Shown here: positions 41,071 through 50,022 of the stretch, piece by piece
How the letters are laid out: each line of letters starts with the position of its first letter
Numbering within the stretch: the first letter of the stretch is position 1
NCBI GenBank assembly: GCA_963839175.1
Contig: CAWIUB010000035.1
Coordinates: 1-64,000, forward strand
Source: CAWIUB01 sp963839175
Lineage (GTDB): Bacteria > Actinomycetota > Actinomycetes > Mycobacteriales > Jatrophihabitantaceae
Direction: 5' to 3'
Length of the DNA stretch: 64,000 nt
Program-made: the position numbers and the translations under genes
The notes under the pieces: model-generated
What the model saw: only the letters and a program-made list of their open reading frames with translations
Database searches by the model: none
What the model was told of the DNA's origin: nothing

Positions 41071-41475
41071 ATGCGCAGCGAGACGATCACCATCGACACC
41101 GGCCGGCAGCCGGCCGTGGCCGACATCACGGACGCGTGCGCCCGATTCGCCCGCGACGGCGGGGACGGGCTGCTCAGCGTCTTCGTGCCGCACGCCACCG
41201 CCGGCGTGGCGATCATGGAGACCGGCGCGAGAAGCGAGGAGGACCTGCTGGCGACCCTGGACGCGCTGCTGCCGCGCGACGATCGCTGGCGGCATCGCCA
41301 CGGCTCGCCAGGTCACGGCCGTGACCACGTGCTGCCCGCACTCGTCGCGCCGTCGATCGTCGTGCCGGTGGTGGGCGGACGGTTACAGCTGGGTACCTGG
41401 CAGTCGATCTGCCTGGTCGACACCAACGTCGACAACACCCGGCGCAGCGTCCGGCTCAGCTTCCTGGCCGGTTGA
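41071..41475 (+). CDS. YjbQ family (UPF0047) protein
   Basis: The 134-residue protein has the YjbQ family pattern: DITDACARFARDGGDGLLSVF, PHATAGVAIMETG, DDRWRHRHGSPGHGRDHVLPA and LQLGTWQSICLVDTN. Family members have weak thiamine-phosphate-synthase-like activity in vitro; the role is uncertain. ATG 41071 has AGGA 8 bases upstream; ATG 41062 is an alternative. Confidence 0.92.
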   Translation: MRSETITIDTGRQPAVADITDACARFARDGGDGLLSVFVPHATAGVAIMETGARSEEDLLATLDALLPRDDRWRHRHGSPGHGRDHVLPALVAPSIVVPVVGGRLQLGTWQSICLVDTNVDNTRRSVRLSFLAG

Positions 41476-41477
41476 GG

Positions 41478-42275
41478 TCACCTCGTGCTGAACACGTCGT
41501 TCAGGGTCACCATGTGCAGATTGCGCTCGCGGATGATGTCAGCGAGCTGACCGTACAGGTGGGTGACCGGCGGCTGGTTGGCGTGGCCGATCACGATCCG
41601 CTGTGCCTGCAGCCATTTCCGAGCATTGTTCAGCAGCTGCGCCTCGGTGATCGTCGGGTCCGAGTCACCGAGCGAGCCGTACCAGATCGTGGTGACCCAG
41701 TACCCGTGCTCGGTGGCGATACGCCGAGTCCGGTCGTCGTAGTTGCCGTATGGCGGCCGCAGGAACGGGCGTCCGCTCATCCCGTACATCCGTTGCAGGA
41801 ACTGGTCGTTGGAGTCGATTTCCGTCGCGACCGTGCGGTCGGAGAGGGACGGCAGGCTGCGATGCGACCAGGTGTGGTTGGCCAGCTGGATCTGCCCACT
41901 GTCGACCAGCGGCCGTAGTGCCGGTGCGTTGACGGTCCACGACGGGCGCATGCCGTTGACGAAGAACGTCAGTCTCGCGCCGGTGTCTTTGGCGAACTGG
42001 ATGTAGGCGGCGACGACGTCGCTGCTGACGCCGTCGTCGATCGTCAGCGCCAGCTGCCGGTAGGCACCAGGGAGCCGGTCGATGACCGAGGCTGGTACGT
42101 AGCTCTCGGCGCCAGGTGCCCCGGCGAGCCCCAGTTTGCCGCGCCCCGGGTCGCCCGATGGCGAGCTGGGCGACGTAGCCGGCTGACTCGGTGGGGTGTC
42201 GGCATGCCGTCCGAGCGCAGCCAGGCCGCCGACCGTCCCGGCGGCCGCCAGCAACAGGAACCCGCGCCTGTTCAC
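41478..42275 (-). CDS. Secreted polysaccharide deacetylase (NodB domain), Tat-type signal
   Basis: The 265-residue protein begins VNRRGFLLLAAAGTVGGLAA, a twin-arginine-like signal. The mature part has the NodB fold: LALTIDDGVSSDVV (catalytic and metal Asp pair), HTWSHRSLPSL (metal His) and RPPYGNYDDRTRR. It should remove acetyl groups from a cell-wall or surface glycan. GTG 42275. The region before the fold (about 30-70) is a Pro/Ser linker. Confidence 0.88.
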   Translation of the reverse strand: MNRRGFLLLAAAGTVGGLAALGRHADTPPSQPATSPSSPSGDPGRGKLGLAGAPGAESYVPASVIDRLPGAYRQLALTIDDGVSSDVVAAYIQFAKDTGARLTFFVNGMRPSWTVNAPALRPLVDSGQIQLANHTWSHRSLPSLSDRTVATEIDSNDQFLQRMYGMSGRPFLRPPYGNYDDRTRRIATEHGYWVTTIWYGSLGDSDPTITEAQLLNNARKWLQAQRIVIGHANQPPVTHLYGQLADIIRERNLHMVTLNDVFSTR

Positions 42276-42328
42276 GTCCCAAAAGGTAGGGCTGCACCGG
42301 GGCCGACTCCGGGAGGCGCGGCGAAGCG

Positions 42329-42481
42329 CTATGCGGCGTCGGGGTGGCGCAGTTCGCCGCGACGCCCTGACGCGATGCGCCGCTCGCACTCATCGGCGAT
42401 TTCGTCGATCAGGTCGTCCCGGCCGCGTGCCACCAGCCAGTTCACCTTGGAAACGTACTCGTCGAGCTCTGTTCCGGTCAC
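42329..42481 (-). CDS. Small helical protein, 50 residues
   Basis: From GTG 42481 (GGGG upstream) the product VTGTELDEYVSKVNWLVARG continues with RDDLIDEIADECERRIASGR. It is likely two helices, acidic in the middle and basic at the end. Not recognised; plausible because codon use and ribosome site look normal. Confidence 0.5.
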   Translation of the reverse strand: MTGTELDEYVSKVNWLVARGRDDLIDEIADECERRIASGRRGELRHPDAA

Positions 42482-42593
42482 GATTCCCCACCCGAGTTGG
42501 CTATTCGGACGCCCTCCACCGTGCCGGGCAGATCTTTCAGCCGGGTTTACAACGGGTGAACGCCGTATCGGGTAGGGGTGGCATCGGTCACCT

Positions 42594-43337
42594 TCAGATC
42601 CAGTACTCGGCGCCAGGCTGGGCTGCCTCGACCGAGCCGGCAAACGCCGCGGACGCCTCGGCTACCGCAGTCGCCCGCGATCCCCATGGTGGGACGTGGG
42701 TCACGATCAGCCGGTCGACCCCGGCCCGCGCCGCGTGCTCACCGGCCTGGCGTCCCGTCAGGTGCAGGTTCGGCACGTACGGCTCCTCGGGTCCGAACGT
42801 GGCGTCACACAGCAGGACGTCGGCGCCGTGGGCCAGCGAGGTCAGCGCATCGCTCTCACCGGTGTCGCCGGAGTAGACGAATGTCCGCTCGCCGTCGGTG
42901 ACTCGGATCGCGTACGCGGGCACCGGATGGTTGACCTCGGCGAAGGAAACCACGAACGGTCCCAGCTCGCCGCTGCGCGGCGTGGAGAACTCGAACAGCT
43001 CGTGCAGGCCGTGCTTGCGGGCCAGCGGGTCGATGATTGCCTCGATGCGTCCGCGGGTGCCGGACGGAGCGATGACGGGGATACGGGCCGGCGCCTTGAC
43101 CGGGCCGTAGCGCAGCGCCACGTGGAACGCGGCGAGGTCGACACAGTGGTCGGGATGCAGGTGCGAGAGCACGATCGCGTCGACCTCGGGTGGTGCCACG
43201 TGCTGCTGCAGCGTCCCCATCACCCCGCTGCCCAGGTCGAGCACGAGACGGAAGCCCTCGGCTTCGAGGAGGTACCCGGACGCGGGCGAGTCAGGTCCCG
43301 GCAGACTGCCCGAGCAACCCAGCACGATTACCTTCAC
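42594..43337 (-). CDS. MBL-fold metal-dependent hydrolase (Rv1339-like)
   Basis: The 247-residue protein has KVIVLGCSGSLPGPDSPASG, the metal motif LSHLHPDHCVDL, YSGDTGESDAL and THVPPW. It matches the position and pattern of mycobacterial Rv1339, an atypical class II cyclic-nucleotide phosphodiesterase. Lies downstream of murI in the conserved block. GTG 43337. Confidence 0.88.
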   Translation of the reverse strand: MKVIVLGCSGSLPGPDSPASGYLLEAEGFRLVLDLGSGVMGTLQQHVAPPEVDAIVLSHLHPDHCVDLAAFHVALRYGPVKAPARIPVIAPSGTRGRIEAIIDPLARKHGLHELFEFSTPRSGELGPFVVSFAEVNHPVPAYAIRVTDGERTFVYSGDTGESDALTSLAHGADVLLCDATFGPEEPYVPNLHLTGRQAGEHAARAGVDRLIVTHVPPWGSRATAVAEASAAFAGSVEAAQPGAEYWI

Positions 43338-43389
43338 CTGGGGCCCCCGCGAAATCGTGCAGCGCCAGCGGAGCGATCCGGGGTCCCTG

Positions 43390-43410
43390 CGAAATCGCGA
43401 AGCGATTTCG
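43390..43410. terminator. Hairpin after murI
   Basis: CGAAATCGC-GAA-GCGATTTCG is a perfect 9-bp stem with 3-base loop, about 25 bases beyond the murI stop on its transcript. It may end or pause transcription before the MBL gene. Confidence 0.55.
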
Positions 43411-43434
43411 TGGGGTGGTTTTGTGGGGCGTGGT

Positions 43435-44265
43435 TCATGCGGCGCCACCCACAGCTGGGCTGACGAAGTCGACGCCGCCCGGGCCGAGGAACCGACGGGC
43501 CAGCCGGTCGAATCGGACGGCTTCCCCGGTCGCCTCGAACCGATGCGCCGGTGCCGGGGCGTCGTCCGGGCGGAGCAGGTCGGCCCGCATCAACAGCCGG
43601 TACACGTCCTTCGCCGTCTCCTCGGCGCTCGACACCAGCGTGACGGAGTCGCCCATGACCACGGAGATCAGGCCGGTGAGCAGCGGATAATGTGTGCAAC
43701 CGAGAACCAGCGTGTCGACGCCCGCCTGGTTCAGCGGGGCGAGGTAGGACTCGGCCAGGCCGAGCAGCTGGCGCCCGCTGGTAATCCCGCGTTCGACGAA
43801 GTCGACCAGCCGCGGGCAGGCGGCGCTGTAGACCTCGACCCCGGCAGCCGCGGCGAACGCGTCCTCGTACGCGCCACTGGTGATCGTGGCGACCGTCCCG
43901 ATGACGCCCACCCGGCCGTTGCGCGTCGCGGCGACGGCGCGCCGTACCGCGGGCACGATCACCTCGACGACCGGCACGTCATAGCGCTCGCGGGCGTCCC
44001 GCAGGCAGGCAGCGGAAGCGGCGTTGCAGGCGATGACGAGGGCCTTGACGCCCGACTCGACGAGCTGATCCAGCAACGCCAGCGCGTACCGGCGCACGTC
44101 GGCGAGCGGTTTCGGGCCGTACGGGCTGTGTGCGGTGTCGCCGACATAGTGCAGCGCTTCGTGCGGCAGCTGGTCGAGGACGGCGCGTGCGACGGTAAGG
44201 CCGCCGACGCCGGAGTCGACCATGCCAATCGGTGCCAGCCGACCGCCGGCCAGGGGATGGGGCAC
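43435..44265 (-). CDS. murI: Glutamate racemase
   Basis: The 276-residue enzyme supplies D-glutamate for peptidoglycan. The two catalytic cysteines are Cys80 (VIACNAASA) and Cys190 (VLGCTHYPLL), and Asp17 is in GMVDSGVGGL. Synteny with rhomboid, MBL and cysM genes supports the call. ATG 44265. Confidence 0.96.
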   Translation of the reverse strand: MPHPLAGGRLAPIGMVDSGVGGLTVARAVLDQLPHEALHYVGDTAHSPYGPKPLADVRRYALALLDQLVESGVKALVIACNAASAACLRDARERYDVPVVEVIVPAVRRAVAATRNGRVGVIGTVATITSGAYEDAFAAAAGVEVYSAACPRLVDFVERGITSGRQLLGLAESYLAPLNQAGVDTLVLGCTHYPLLTGLISVVMGDSVTLVSSAEETAKDVYRLLMRADLLRPDDAPAPAHRFEATGEAVRFDRLARRFLGPGGVDFVSPAVGGAA

Positions 44266-44269
44266 TGCG

Positions 44270-44947
44270 TCAGGATACGGAGCTGCTGCTGGCCGTGCGC
44301 CGAGGCGTGCGCGGATGCAGTAACCACCCGGCCCCCACGCCGGCGGCGAACCCGCAAACGTGCGCCTGCCAGCTGACGTTGGAGCTGATCGACGGCAACA
44401 GCCCGGCGAACAGCCCGCTGAAGAAGAACGCGACGAAGACGGCGATGACGATCCACAGCAACCGGCGCGCGAAGAACGCCCGGGCGATCAGGTACCCCAT
44501 CCAGCCGAAGACGACCCCGCTGGATCCGACGATCAACCCCGCAGGCGCGATCAGCCAGGTGGCGATGGCGCCGCCGAACATCACGATCGCCGTCACGGCA
44601 AGCCAGGTGCGCAGACCAGACAACAGCACGACCCAGCCGAGTAGGACGAACGGTGCCATGTTCGAGATCAGATGCCACCAGCTGGCGTGCAGAAATGGAG
44701 ACGCGAGCACGCCCCAGAGCCCGTCGACCTCACGCGGCTTGAGCCCGAATCGGTCCAGCCGGTGGTTACTCGCCGCGTCGAAAGCCTCCACGACGAACAG
44801 CAGCGCCGCGATGACAGCCATCAAGGCGAGCGCGCCGCCCCAGGTGCCGGTGTCGAGGCGCCGCCTGCGTTCGGGCTCCTCGGCGGCAGTGCTCGGCGAG
44901 GGCAGTGCCAGCCGGCGGCGTGGCGAGTCGCTGTCCGGGGTGGTCAC
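44270..44947 (-). CDS. Rhomboid-family intramembrane serine protease
   Basis: The 225-residue membrane protein has about six helices. The catalytic Ser is in the GSSGVVFGW loop and the catalytic His in WQAHVCGFAAG; HLISNMAPFVLLG is the conserved helix 2. It corresponds to the Rv1337 position. GTG 44947; longer in-frame sequence upstream is Arg/Pro-rich and rejected. Confidence 0.9.
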   Translation of the reverse strand: MTTPDSDSPRRRLALPSPSTAAEEPERRRRLDTGTWGGALALMAVIAALLFVVEAFDAASNHRLDRFGLKPREVDGLWGVLASPFLHASWWHLISNMAPFVLLGWVVLLSGLRTWLAVTAIVMFGGAIATWLIAPAGLIVGSSGVVFGWMGYLIARAFFARRLLWIVIAVFVAFFFSGLFAGLLPSISSNVSWQAHVCGFAAGVGAGWLLHPRTPRRTASSSSVS

Positions 44948-44972
44948 CCATCCAGGGTAGGTCTTCGCAACT

Positions 44973-46490
44973 TCAGGTGGCCCGGACCGTGATGCGGTGC
45001 AGGCCAGTGGCACCTGACGGGAACGGATCGCGCCGGGTCTCGTCCTGGCCGCGGCCGGCCGCGTCGAACGCCCGCACCTGCAGGGTGTGCTTACCCGGCC
45101 GTTCGACCGTCCACGGATAGACCCATTGCCGCCAGGTGTCGATCGACGGCACCGGTGCCAGGCGGGCGTCCTGCCAGGCGCCGTCGTCCACCTGGACCTG
45201 GACCTTGCTGACTCCGACGTGCTGGTCCCAGGCGACACCGGCCACGGTCACCATCTCACCCACCCGCACCGCGTGGGATGCGGTCGGCCGGTCGATGCGG
45301 GATGCGAGCCGCACCGGCCCCTCGCGCGCCCACCCGCCCTGCACCCAGTACGCCTCCACCGCGTCGAACGTCGTCGCCTCCAGGCTGACGATCCATTTGC
45401 ATGCGGATACGTAGCCGAACAGCCCCGGGACGATCATCCGCACCGGGAAGCCGTGCGCGGTCGGCAATGGCGCCCCGTCCAGGCCGACCGCGAGCATCGC
45501 GTCGCGCCCGTCCATGACCACGGCCGTCGGCGTGCCGATCGTGATGCCGTCCGCGCCGCTGGCCACGAGCTGGTCGGCCTCGGGGCTCACACCCGCCTCG
45601 CGCAGGATGTCGGCCAACGGCGCGCCGAGGAATCGCCCGTTGCTGATGAGATTCCCGCCGACCTCGTTGGAGACGCAGTTCAGCGTGAGGTAGCCCTCGA
45701 TCAGCGGCCGGGCCAGGACGTCGTCGTAGGTCAGTGTCAGCTCGTGGTCGACCATCCCGTGAACGCGCAGCTTCCAGGCCGCCGGATCGAGTTGCGGCAC
45801 CGTCAGCGCGATGTCGACCCGGTAGAAGTCGCTCGCCGGGGTAACGAACGGCACCCCGCTCTTGCCGAGGTCGGTGCCGGTGGCCAGCACGGGCGCGACC
45901 GATCCCGGCGCGGGCAGCCGCACCGCGGCGCGGGCCTTCGAGACGTCTGCCCGGCGGGCCTGCAGGAACCGTCCGCCGAAACCGGCGACGAGGGCCAGCC
46001 CCGCGGTCGTGGCGCTGAGCAGCAGGAACCGGCGGCGGTCGGAGGCTGACTCGCCGTGCGTCTCGTCCCCCAGCCGGGTCAGCCGCACCAGCACCGCGAT
46101 GCCTACGACGGTGGCCACGACTGCCGGGACGACGTCGGAGCCGCGGTGCGCCTTCGCCGTCAGCGCGCAGTAGCAGCCGACGGCGCCGAACACGGCAAGC
46201 CCGAGGACACCGAACAAGCGCCGGTAGCCGGCCAGGATGCCGACCACGATGGCCAGCACGGCGATCGCCAGGTAGATCCCGCTCAGCAGCACGAGCTTGT
46301 CGTTGCCGCCGAAGTCGCGGATCGCCCAGCGCCTGACCGACTCTGGGGTGAGGTCGATCAGCCGGTTGCCGACGGCCACGATCGGCGAAGCGGCCGGACG
46401 GAAGAACGCCGCGGCCAGTTCCCCGGCGCCGACCGCCGCCCCGGCCGCGAGCACGCCGACGAGGCCCGCGGCTGCGCGTCCGGTCCGCAC
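44973..46490 (-). CDS. Membrane-anchored molybdopterin oxidoreductase (sulfite-oxidase fold)
   Basis: The 505-residue protein has four to five N-terminal hydrophobic segments (to about residue 175, including RRRFLLLSATTAGLALV), then a sulfite-oxidase-type molybdenum domain. Cys272 (LTLNCVSNEVGGN) is the Mo ligand, and WTVERPGKHTLQVRAFD belongs to the C-terminal dimerisation domain. The catalytic domain should face outside. Native substrate unknown (sulfite, or protein methionine sulfoxide as in MsrP-like enzymes). Confidence 0.9.
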   Translation of the reverse strand: MRTGRAAAGLVGVLAAGAAVGAGELAAAFFRPAASPIVAVGNRLIDLTPESVRRWAIRDFGGNDKLVLLSGIYLAIAVLAIVVGILAGYRRLFGVLGLAVFGAVGCYCALTAKAHRGSDVVPAVVATVVGIAVLVRLTRLGDETHGESASDRRRFLLLSATTAGLALVAGFGGRFLQARRADVSKARAAVRLPAPGSVAPVLATGTDLGKSGVPFVTPASDFYRVDIALTVPQLDPAAWKLRVHGMVDHELTLTYDDVLARPLIEGYLTLNCVSNEVGGNLISNGRFLGAPLADILREAGVSPEADQLVASGADGITIGTPTAVVMDGRDAMLAVGLDGAPLPTAHGFPVRMIVPGLFGYVSACKWIVSLEATTFDAVEAYWVQGGWAREGPVRLASRIDRPTASHAVRVGEMVTVAGVAWDQHVGVSKVQVQVDDGAWQDARLAPVPSIDTWRQWVYPWTVERPGKHTLQVRAFDAAGRGQDETRRDPFPSGATGLHRITVRAT

Positions 46491-46552
46491 CGGTCCATCT
46501 TGACCCTGCGGGAAGGCCCAACTCCTTAGGAGTTAGGAACGCTTCGAAGGAA

Positions 46553-46606
46553 CTTGGCCCCATTGCAGGGTTCCGCTCGGCGTGTCGGCGCTGCAATGGG
46601 GCCAAG
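46553..46606. terminator. 16-bp perfect hairpin after cysM
   Basis: CTTGGCCCCATTGCAG (46553-46568) pairs exactly with CTGCAATGGGGCCAAG (46591-46606) over a 22-base loop. It starts 5 bases beyond the cysM stop on the transcript and precedes the molybdoenzyme gene. A further small palindrome (AACTCCT-T-AGGAGTT) is at 46520-46534. Confidence 0.7.
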
Positions 46607-46611
46607 ATGGC

Positions 46612-47571
46612 TTACGCCCAGAGCTGGCCCTCCAGCTGCTCCGCGGCGTGCTGCAGGGATCCCTCGTAGGCGCCGGTCGACAGGTACTTCCAGCCGCCGT
46701 CGGCCACGATGAACGCGATGTCTGCCCGCTCGTCCCCTGCCGCCGCCCGATCACCGATGGCCAAGGCCGCGTGCAGGATGGCGCCGGTGGATATACCGGC
46801 GAAGATCCCCTCGTGCTCGATCAGGTCGCGGGTGCGTCGCAGTGCGTCGTAGGACGTCACCGAGAACCGCGTCGTCAACACCGAATCGTCGTAGAGCTCG
46901 GGCACGAACCCCTCTTCGATGTTCCGCAATCCATAGACGAGCTCTCCGTAGCGGGGTTCGGCGGCGACGATCGCGACGTCGGGAACCTTCTCCCGCAGAT
47001 ACCGCCCGATGCCCATCAGCGTGCCGCTGGTGCCCAGGCCCGCCACGAAGTGGGTGATCGTCGGCAGGTCGCGCAGGATCTCCGGACCGGTCGTCTCGTA
47101 GTGCGCTTGCGCGTTGGCCGGGTTGCCGTACTGGTAGAGCATCACCCACTCGGGGTTCTCGGCCGCGATCTGCTTGGCCAGCGCGACGGCCTGATTCGAG
47201 CCGCCTGCCGCCGGAGAGAAGACGATGCGCGCGCCGAACATTTCCAGCAGTTGCCGGCGTTCGCTCGAGGTGTTCTCCGGCATCACGCAGACCAGGCCAT
47301 AGCCGCGCACCTTGGCGACCATGGCCAGCGAGATGCCGGTATTGCCGGAGGTCGGTTCGAGGATCGTGCTGCCGGGCGTCAGCCGACCGTCGTCCTCGGC
47401 GGCCCTGACCATCGCCAGCGCGGCGCGGTCCTTGATCGATCCCGTTGGGTTGCGATCTTCGAGCTTCGCCCATAGCCGCACGGGATTGTCGCCATCCCAT
47501 CGCGGCGACAGCCGCGGCAGGCCGACCAGTGGAGTGTCGCCGACCGCCTCGGTCAGCGAGTCGTAGCGCAT
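46612..47571 (-). CDS. cysM: Cysteine synthase CysM (carrier-protein dependent)
   Basis: The 319-residue PLP enzyme has Lys47 (GSIKDRAA), the phosphate loop TSGNTGISLAM and GTSGTLMGIGRYLRE. Adjacent cysO and mec genes indicate the actinobacterial route: O-phosphoserine plus CysO-thiocarboxylate gives CysO-cysteine. It starts 2 bases after the cysO stop. Confidence 0.96.
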   Translation of the reverse strand: MRYDSLTEAVGDTPLVGLPRLSPRWDGDNPVRLWAKLEDRNPTGSIKDRAALAMVRAAEDDGRLTPGSTILEPTSGNTGISLAMVAKVRGYGLVCVMPENTSSERRQLLEMFGARIVFSPAAGGSNQAVALAKQIAAENPEWVMLYQYGNPANAQAHYETTGPEILRDLPTITHFVAGLGTSGTLMGIGRYLREKVPDVAIVAAEPRYGELVYGLRNIEEGFVPELYDDSVLTTRFSVTSYDALRRTRDLIEHEGIFAGISTGAILHAALAIGDRAAAGDERADIAFIVADGGWKYLSTGAYEGSLQHAAEQLEGQLWA

Positions 47572-47573
47572 TC

Positions 47574-47849
47574 TCAGCCGCCAGCGACCGCCGGCAGGAT
47601 CGTCACCGCGTCGCCGTCCTGCAGCTTGGTGTCGAGCGAGCCGGTGAAGCGGACGTCCTCGTCGTTGACGTACACGTTGACGAAGCGGTGCAGCCCCCCG
47701 TCTTGGGTGACCAGCCGGCCCTTCAGACCCGGATGATCGGCGTCGAGCGAGTCGAGCAGCGCCGCAAGCGTGTCGCCGGACGCCTCGACGGATTTCGCAC
47801 CTCCCGTGTAGGTGCGGAGTATTGTCGGGATCTTAACCTCGATGGCCAT
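47574..47849 (-). CDS. cysO: Sulfur carrier protein CysO (MoaD/ThiS fold)
   Basis: The 91-residue ubiquitin-like protein ends in VAGG, the Gly-Gly tail that is thiocarboxylated. IEVKIPTILRTYTGG, VNVYVNDEDVRF and LQDGDAVTILPA match the fold. ATG 47849; longer upstream frame rejected. The 160 bases between it and mec hold no gene I could support. Confidence 0.95.
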   Translation of the reverse strand: MAIEVKIPTILRTYTGGAKSVEASGDTLAALLDSLDADHPGLKGRLVTQDGGLHRFVNVYVNDEDVRFTGSLDTKLQDGDAVTILPAVAGG

Positions 47850-48010
47850 TGTCGGTCGTGCTCCTGTCACGCGGATTCTGGGTTGATCAGGGGAAACGCG
47901 GTGCCCTACTGGGAATCGTCCCACCGCGGGCCGCGGGTGGTGGAGATCACCGACAGTCGTACTCCACGTCCGCCGGGGTGTGACCCAGCAGAACCCGCTC
48001 GATCAGGACG

Positions 48011-48436
48011 CTATGCACAGCGCTCGACCACCTCGACCGGCTCCTCGGTGACCGCGCCGTCCAGGATCCGGAACGACCGGAACTCGGTGGCATCGGGTTG
48101 CCAGGTCGAAACCAGCACATAGTGCGCAGTCGGCTCCTGGGCGTACGAGATATCGGTGCGCGACGGGTACGCCTCGGTGGCCGAGTGCGAGTGATAGATG
48201 ACCACCGGCTCCTCGTCGCCCTCGTCCATCTCCCGCCAGACCTTCAGCTGCTCGACGGAATCGAATCGATAGAACGTCGGCGACCGCTCCGCGTTGACCA
48301 TCTCGACCAGCCGGGTCGGCCGGTCGCTCCCCACCGCCCCAGCGACGATGCCGCACGCCTCGTCCGGATGGTCCCGGCGAGCATGGGCCACGATCGCGTC
48401 GCGCGTCGCCCGGTCGATGGTCAGCACGACCGTCAA
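48011..48436 (-). CDS. mec: CysO-cysteine peptidase Mec (M67 JAMM)
   Basis: The 141-residue zinc peptidase releases cysteine from CysO. The JAMM motif is Glu26, His82-Ser-His84, Ser92 and Asp95 (YHSHSATEAYPSRTDIS). Its place upstream of cysO and cysM confirms the pathway. Confidence 0.95.
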   Translation of the reverse strand: MTVVLTIDRATRDAIVAHARRDHPDEACGIVAGAVGSDRPTRLVEMVNAERSPTFYRFDSVEQLKVWREMDEGDEEPVVIYHSHSATEAYPSRTDISYAQEPTAHYVLVSTWQPDATEFRSFRILDGAVTEEPVEVVERCA

Positions 48437-48574
48437 GGTTAGCCGAGGCTGGCGAATCGGGCTCGTGCCCGTCCACAGGCCGGTGCTGGATCCACAGATC
48501 GCAGGCGCGGGCTATGCGCGGTCACACCCCTGGCCAGGCTGACTCGATGTGGTCAGACTGGATGTGCGAAGGGG

Positions 48575-49159
48575 GTGGTGTTCGTGTCCGCCAGCTCGGC
48601 GACGGTTCCACTGCAGCAGACGTGGACCTTCGAGGACCTGCAGGCGCTGCCCGAGGACGTGGACTGGCGACGCTACGAGATCGTCGACGGAGCGCTGGTC
48701 GTGAGCCCCGGGCCAGCACTGGACCACGAGTTCGTCAGCGCGGAGGTCCGAGCAGTAATCAGGTCGGCGCTGCCGGCCGGATTCAAGGTCGTCGGACCGA
48801 TAACACTCGACCTGCGTCCGTCCTACCGCGTCCCCGACCTGGTCGTGCTGCCGCTGGAGGCTTTCCGCACTGGCGGCAAGCTCGCGCATGCTGACGACGT
48901 GTTGCTCGTGGTCGAGGTGGTCTCGCCGGGGTCAGTGACGACGGACCGGATTACCAAGCCAGCGCAATACGCGGCTGCTGGCATCGGCGCCTATTGGCGA
49001 GTGGAGACACACCCCGAGGTGAGCCTCGCTGCCTACGTCCTGCGCGGTGGGGAATCGGTCTACACCGAGCTCGGGGCGTGGGTGCCCGGCCAGACCGCGC
49101 ACATCGGGGAACCGTTCCATGTCGAGATCACGATCAGCGATCTCGTCCCGCCGTCCTGA
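48575..49159 (+). CDS. Uma2 family (DUF820) putative endonuclease
   Basis: The 194-residue protein shows the restriction-endonuclease-like fold of Uma2: TFEDLQALPEDVDWRRYEIV, DGALVVSP, PDLVVLP (catalytic Asp) and LLVVEVVSPGS (catalytic Glu). Starts 48575, 48578 and 48584 are possible; GAAGGGG best fits 48584. It interrupts the conserved minus-strand block and is likely an insertion there. Confidence 0.9.
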   Translation: MVFVSASSATVPLQQTWTFEDLQALPEDVDWRRYEIVDGALVVSPGPALDHEFVSAEVRAVIRSALPAGFKVVGPITLDLRPSYRVPDLVVLPLEAFRTGGKLAHADDVLLVVEVVSPGSVTTDRITKPAQYAAAGIGAYWRVETHPEVSLAAYVLRGGESVYTELGAWVPGQTAHIGEPFHVEITISDLVPPS

Positions 49160-49186
49160 CGTCGCTGCCCGACAGCGCCGGCTGGA

Positions 49187-49660
49187 TCAGCCGAGACGCA
49201 TGGCCACACGGACGAGCGAGTCCTGCAGTGCGGTGAGCCACTGGTACACGGCACGTGTCTGCGCATCGGGGTCGGCCGGGTCGATCACCGGATCGTCGTC
49301 CTCGTGCACGTCCAGCCGGGTGCCGATCCCGAGCCGCAGGTCGTTGAGGACGCTCAGCCATCGCTCGCTCGCTTCGGCGTCCAGCTCCACCGTCCCACCG
49401 TCGCCGGGCAGCTGTGCTCGGCAGATGCCGATCCGCTCCGATCGCCCATCGCGCAGCGCCGCCTCGGTCAGCGACCGAAACTCCATCGCCGCCTGCTCGT
49501 CGTCCCGGTATCCGGACGGGAACAGCCGTTGGTGCACCGGATCGTCGTCAGGTAACGAGTCGAGCGCCGCATCGAGGTCGTCCATGAGCCCGCCAAGCAC
49601 CTGCGACTCGATGGGCTCCAGCTGCAGGCGAATGACACCGCGGCGGCGGGTAACCCTCAC
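49187..49660 (-). CDS. DUF2017 domain protein
   Basis: The 157-residue protein sits between clpS and mec as in mycobacteria (Rv1332 position). Its sequence (LEPIESQVLGGLMDDLDAAL, RLFPSGYRDDEQAAMEFRSL, WLSVLNDLRLGIGTRLDV) matches the DUF2017 helical pattern. Function unknown; possibly linked to ClpS. GTG 49660. Confidence 0.9.
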   Translation of the reverse strand: MRVTRRRGVIRLQLEPIESQVLGGLMDDLDAALDSLPDDDPVHQRLFPSGYRDDEQAAMEFRSLTEAALRDGRSERIGICRAQLPGDGGTVELDAEASERWLSVLNDLRLGIGTRLDVHEDDDPVIDPADPDAQTRAVYQWLTALQDSLVRVAMRLG

Positions 49661-49694
49661 TGGTTCACGCTGCTCTTCGCGCGCTGACGCTCGC

Positions 49695-50000
49695 TCATTC
49701 GTCGTGCTGCAGGGTGGCCCACAGACCGTGGCCGTGCAAGGTGGCGACATGGAGCTCCATCCGCTCGCGGGGGCCGGTGGACACGACGGCCTTGCCCTTC
49801 TGGTGCACGTCGAGCATCAGCTTCTCCGCCTTGGCCTTTGGATAGCCGAACACGGTCATGAACACGTGCGTCACATAGCTCATCAGGTTGATCGGGTCGT
49901 TCCAGACGATCGTCACCCATGGGCGATCGGGGTCCGACCGCGATTCCACGCCGGCCTGTTCTTCGCGTTGCGGGGCGAGTGTGCCAGGCATGCCTTCCAT
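49695..50000 (-). CDS. clpS: ClpS, adaptor for N-degron proteolysis
   Basis: The 101-residue adaptor delivers N-degron substrates to ClpAP/ClpCP. VTIVWNDPINLMSYVTHVFM is the ligand-binding motif and KAEKLMLDVHQKGKAVV the following helix. ATG 50000 or 49991. Divergent from pncB with 22 bases between. Confidence 0.95.
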   Translation of the reverse strand: MEGMPGTLAPQREEQAGVESRSDPDRPWVTIVWNDPINLMSYVTHVFMTVFGYPKAKAEKLMLDVHQKGKAVVSTGPRERMELHVATLHGHGLWATLQHDE

Positions 50001-50022
50001 GGTGGCATGACACGATCAGGAG

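Noticed and set aside
46520..46534. AACTCCT-T-AGGAGTT as a regulatory operator for the molybdoenzyme gene
   Set aside because: Short, 30 bases upstream of the start and next to a larger hairpin; could be either, evidence too thin.
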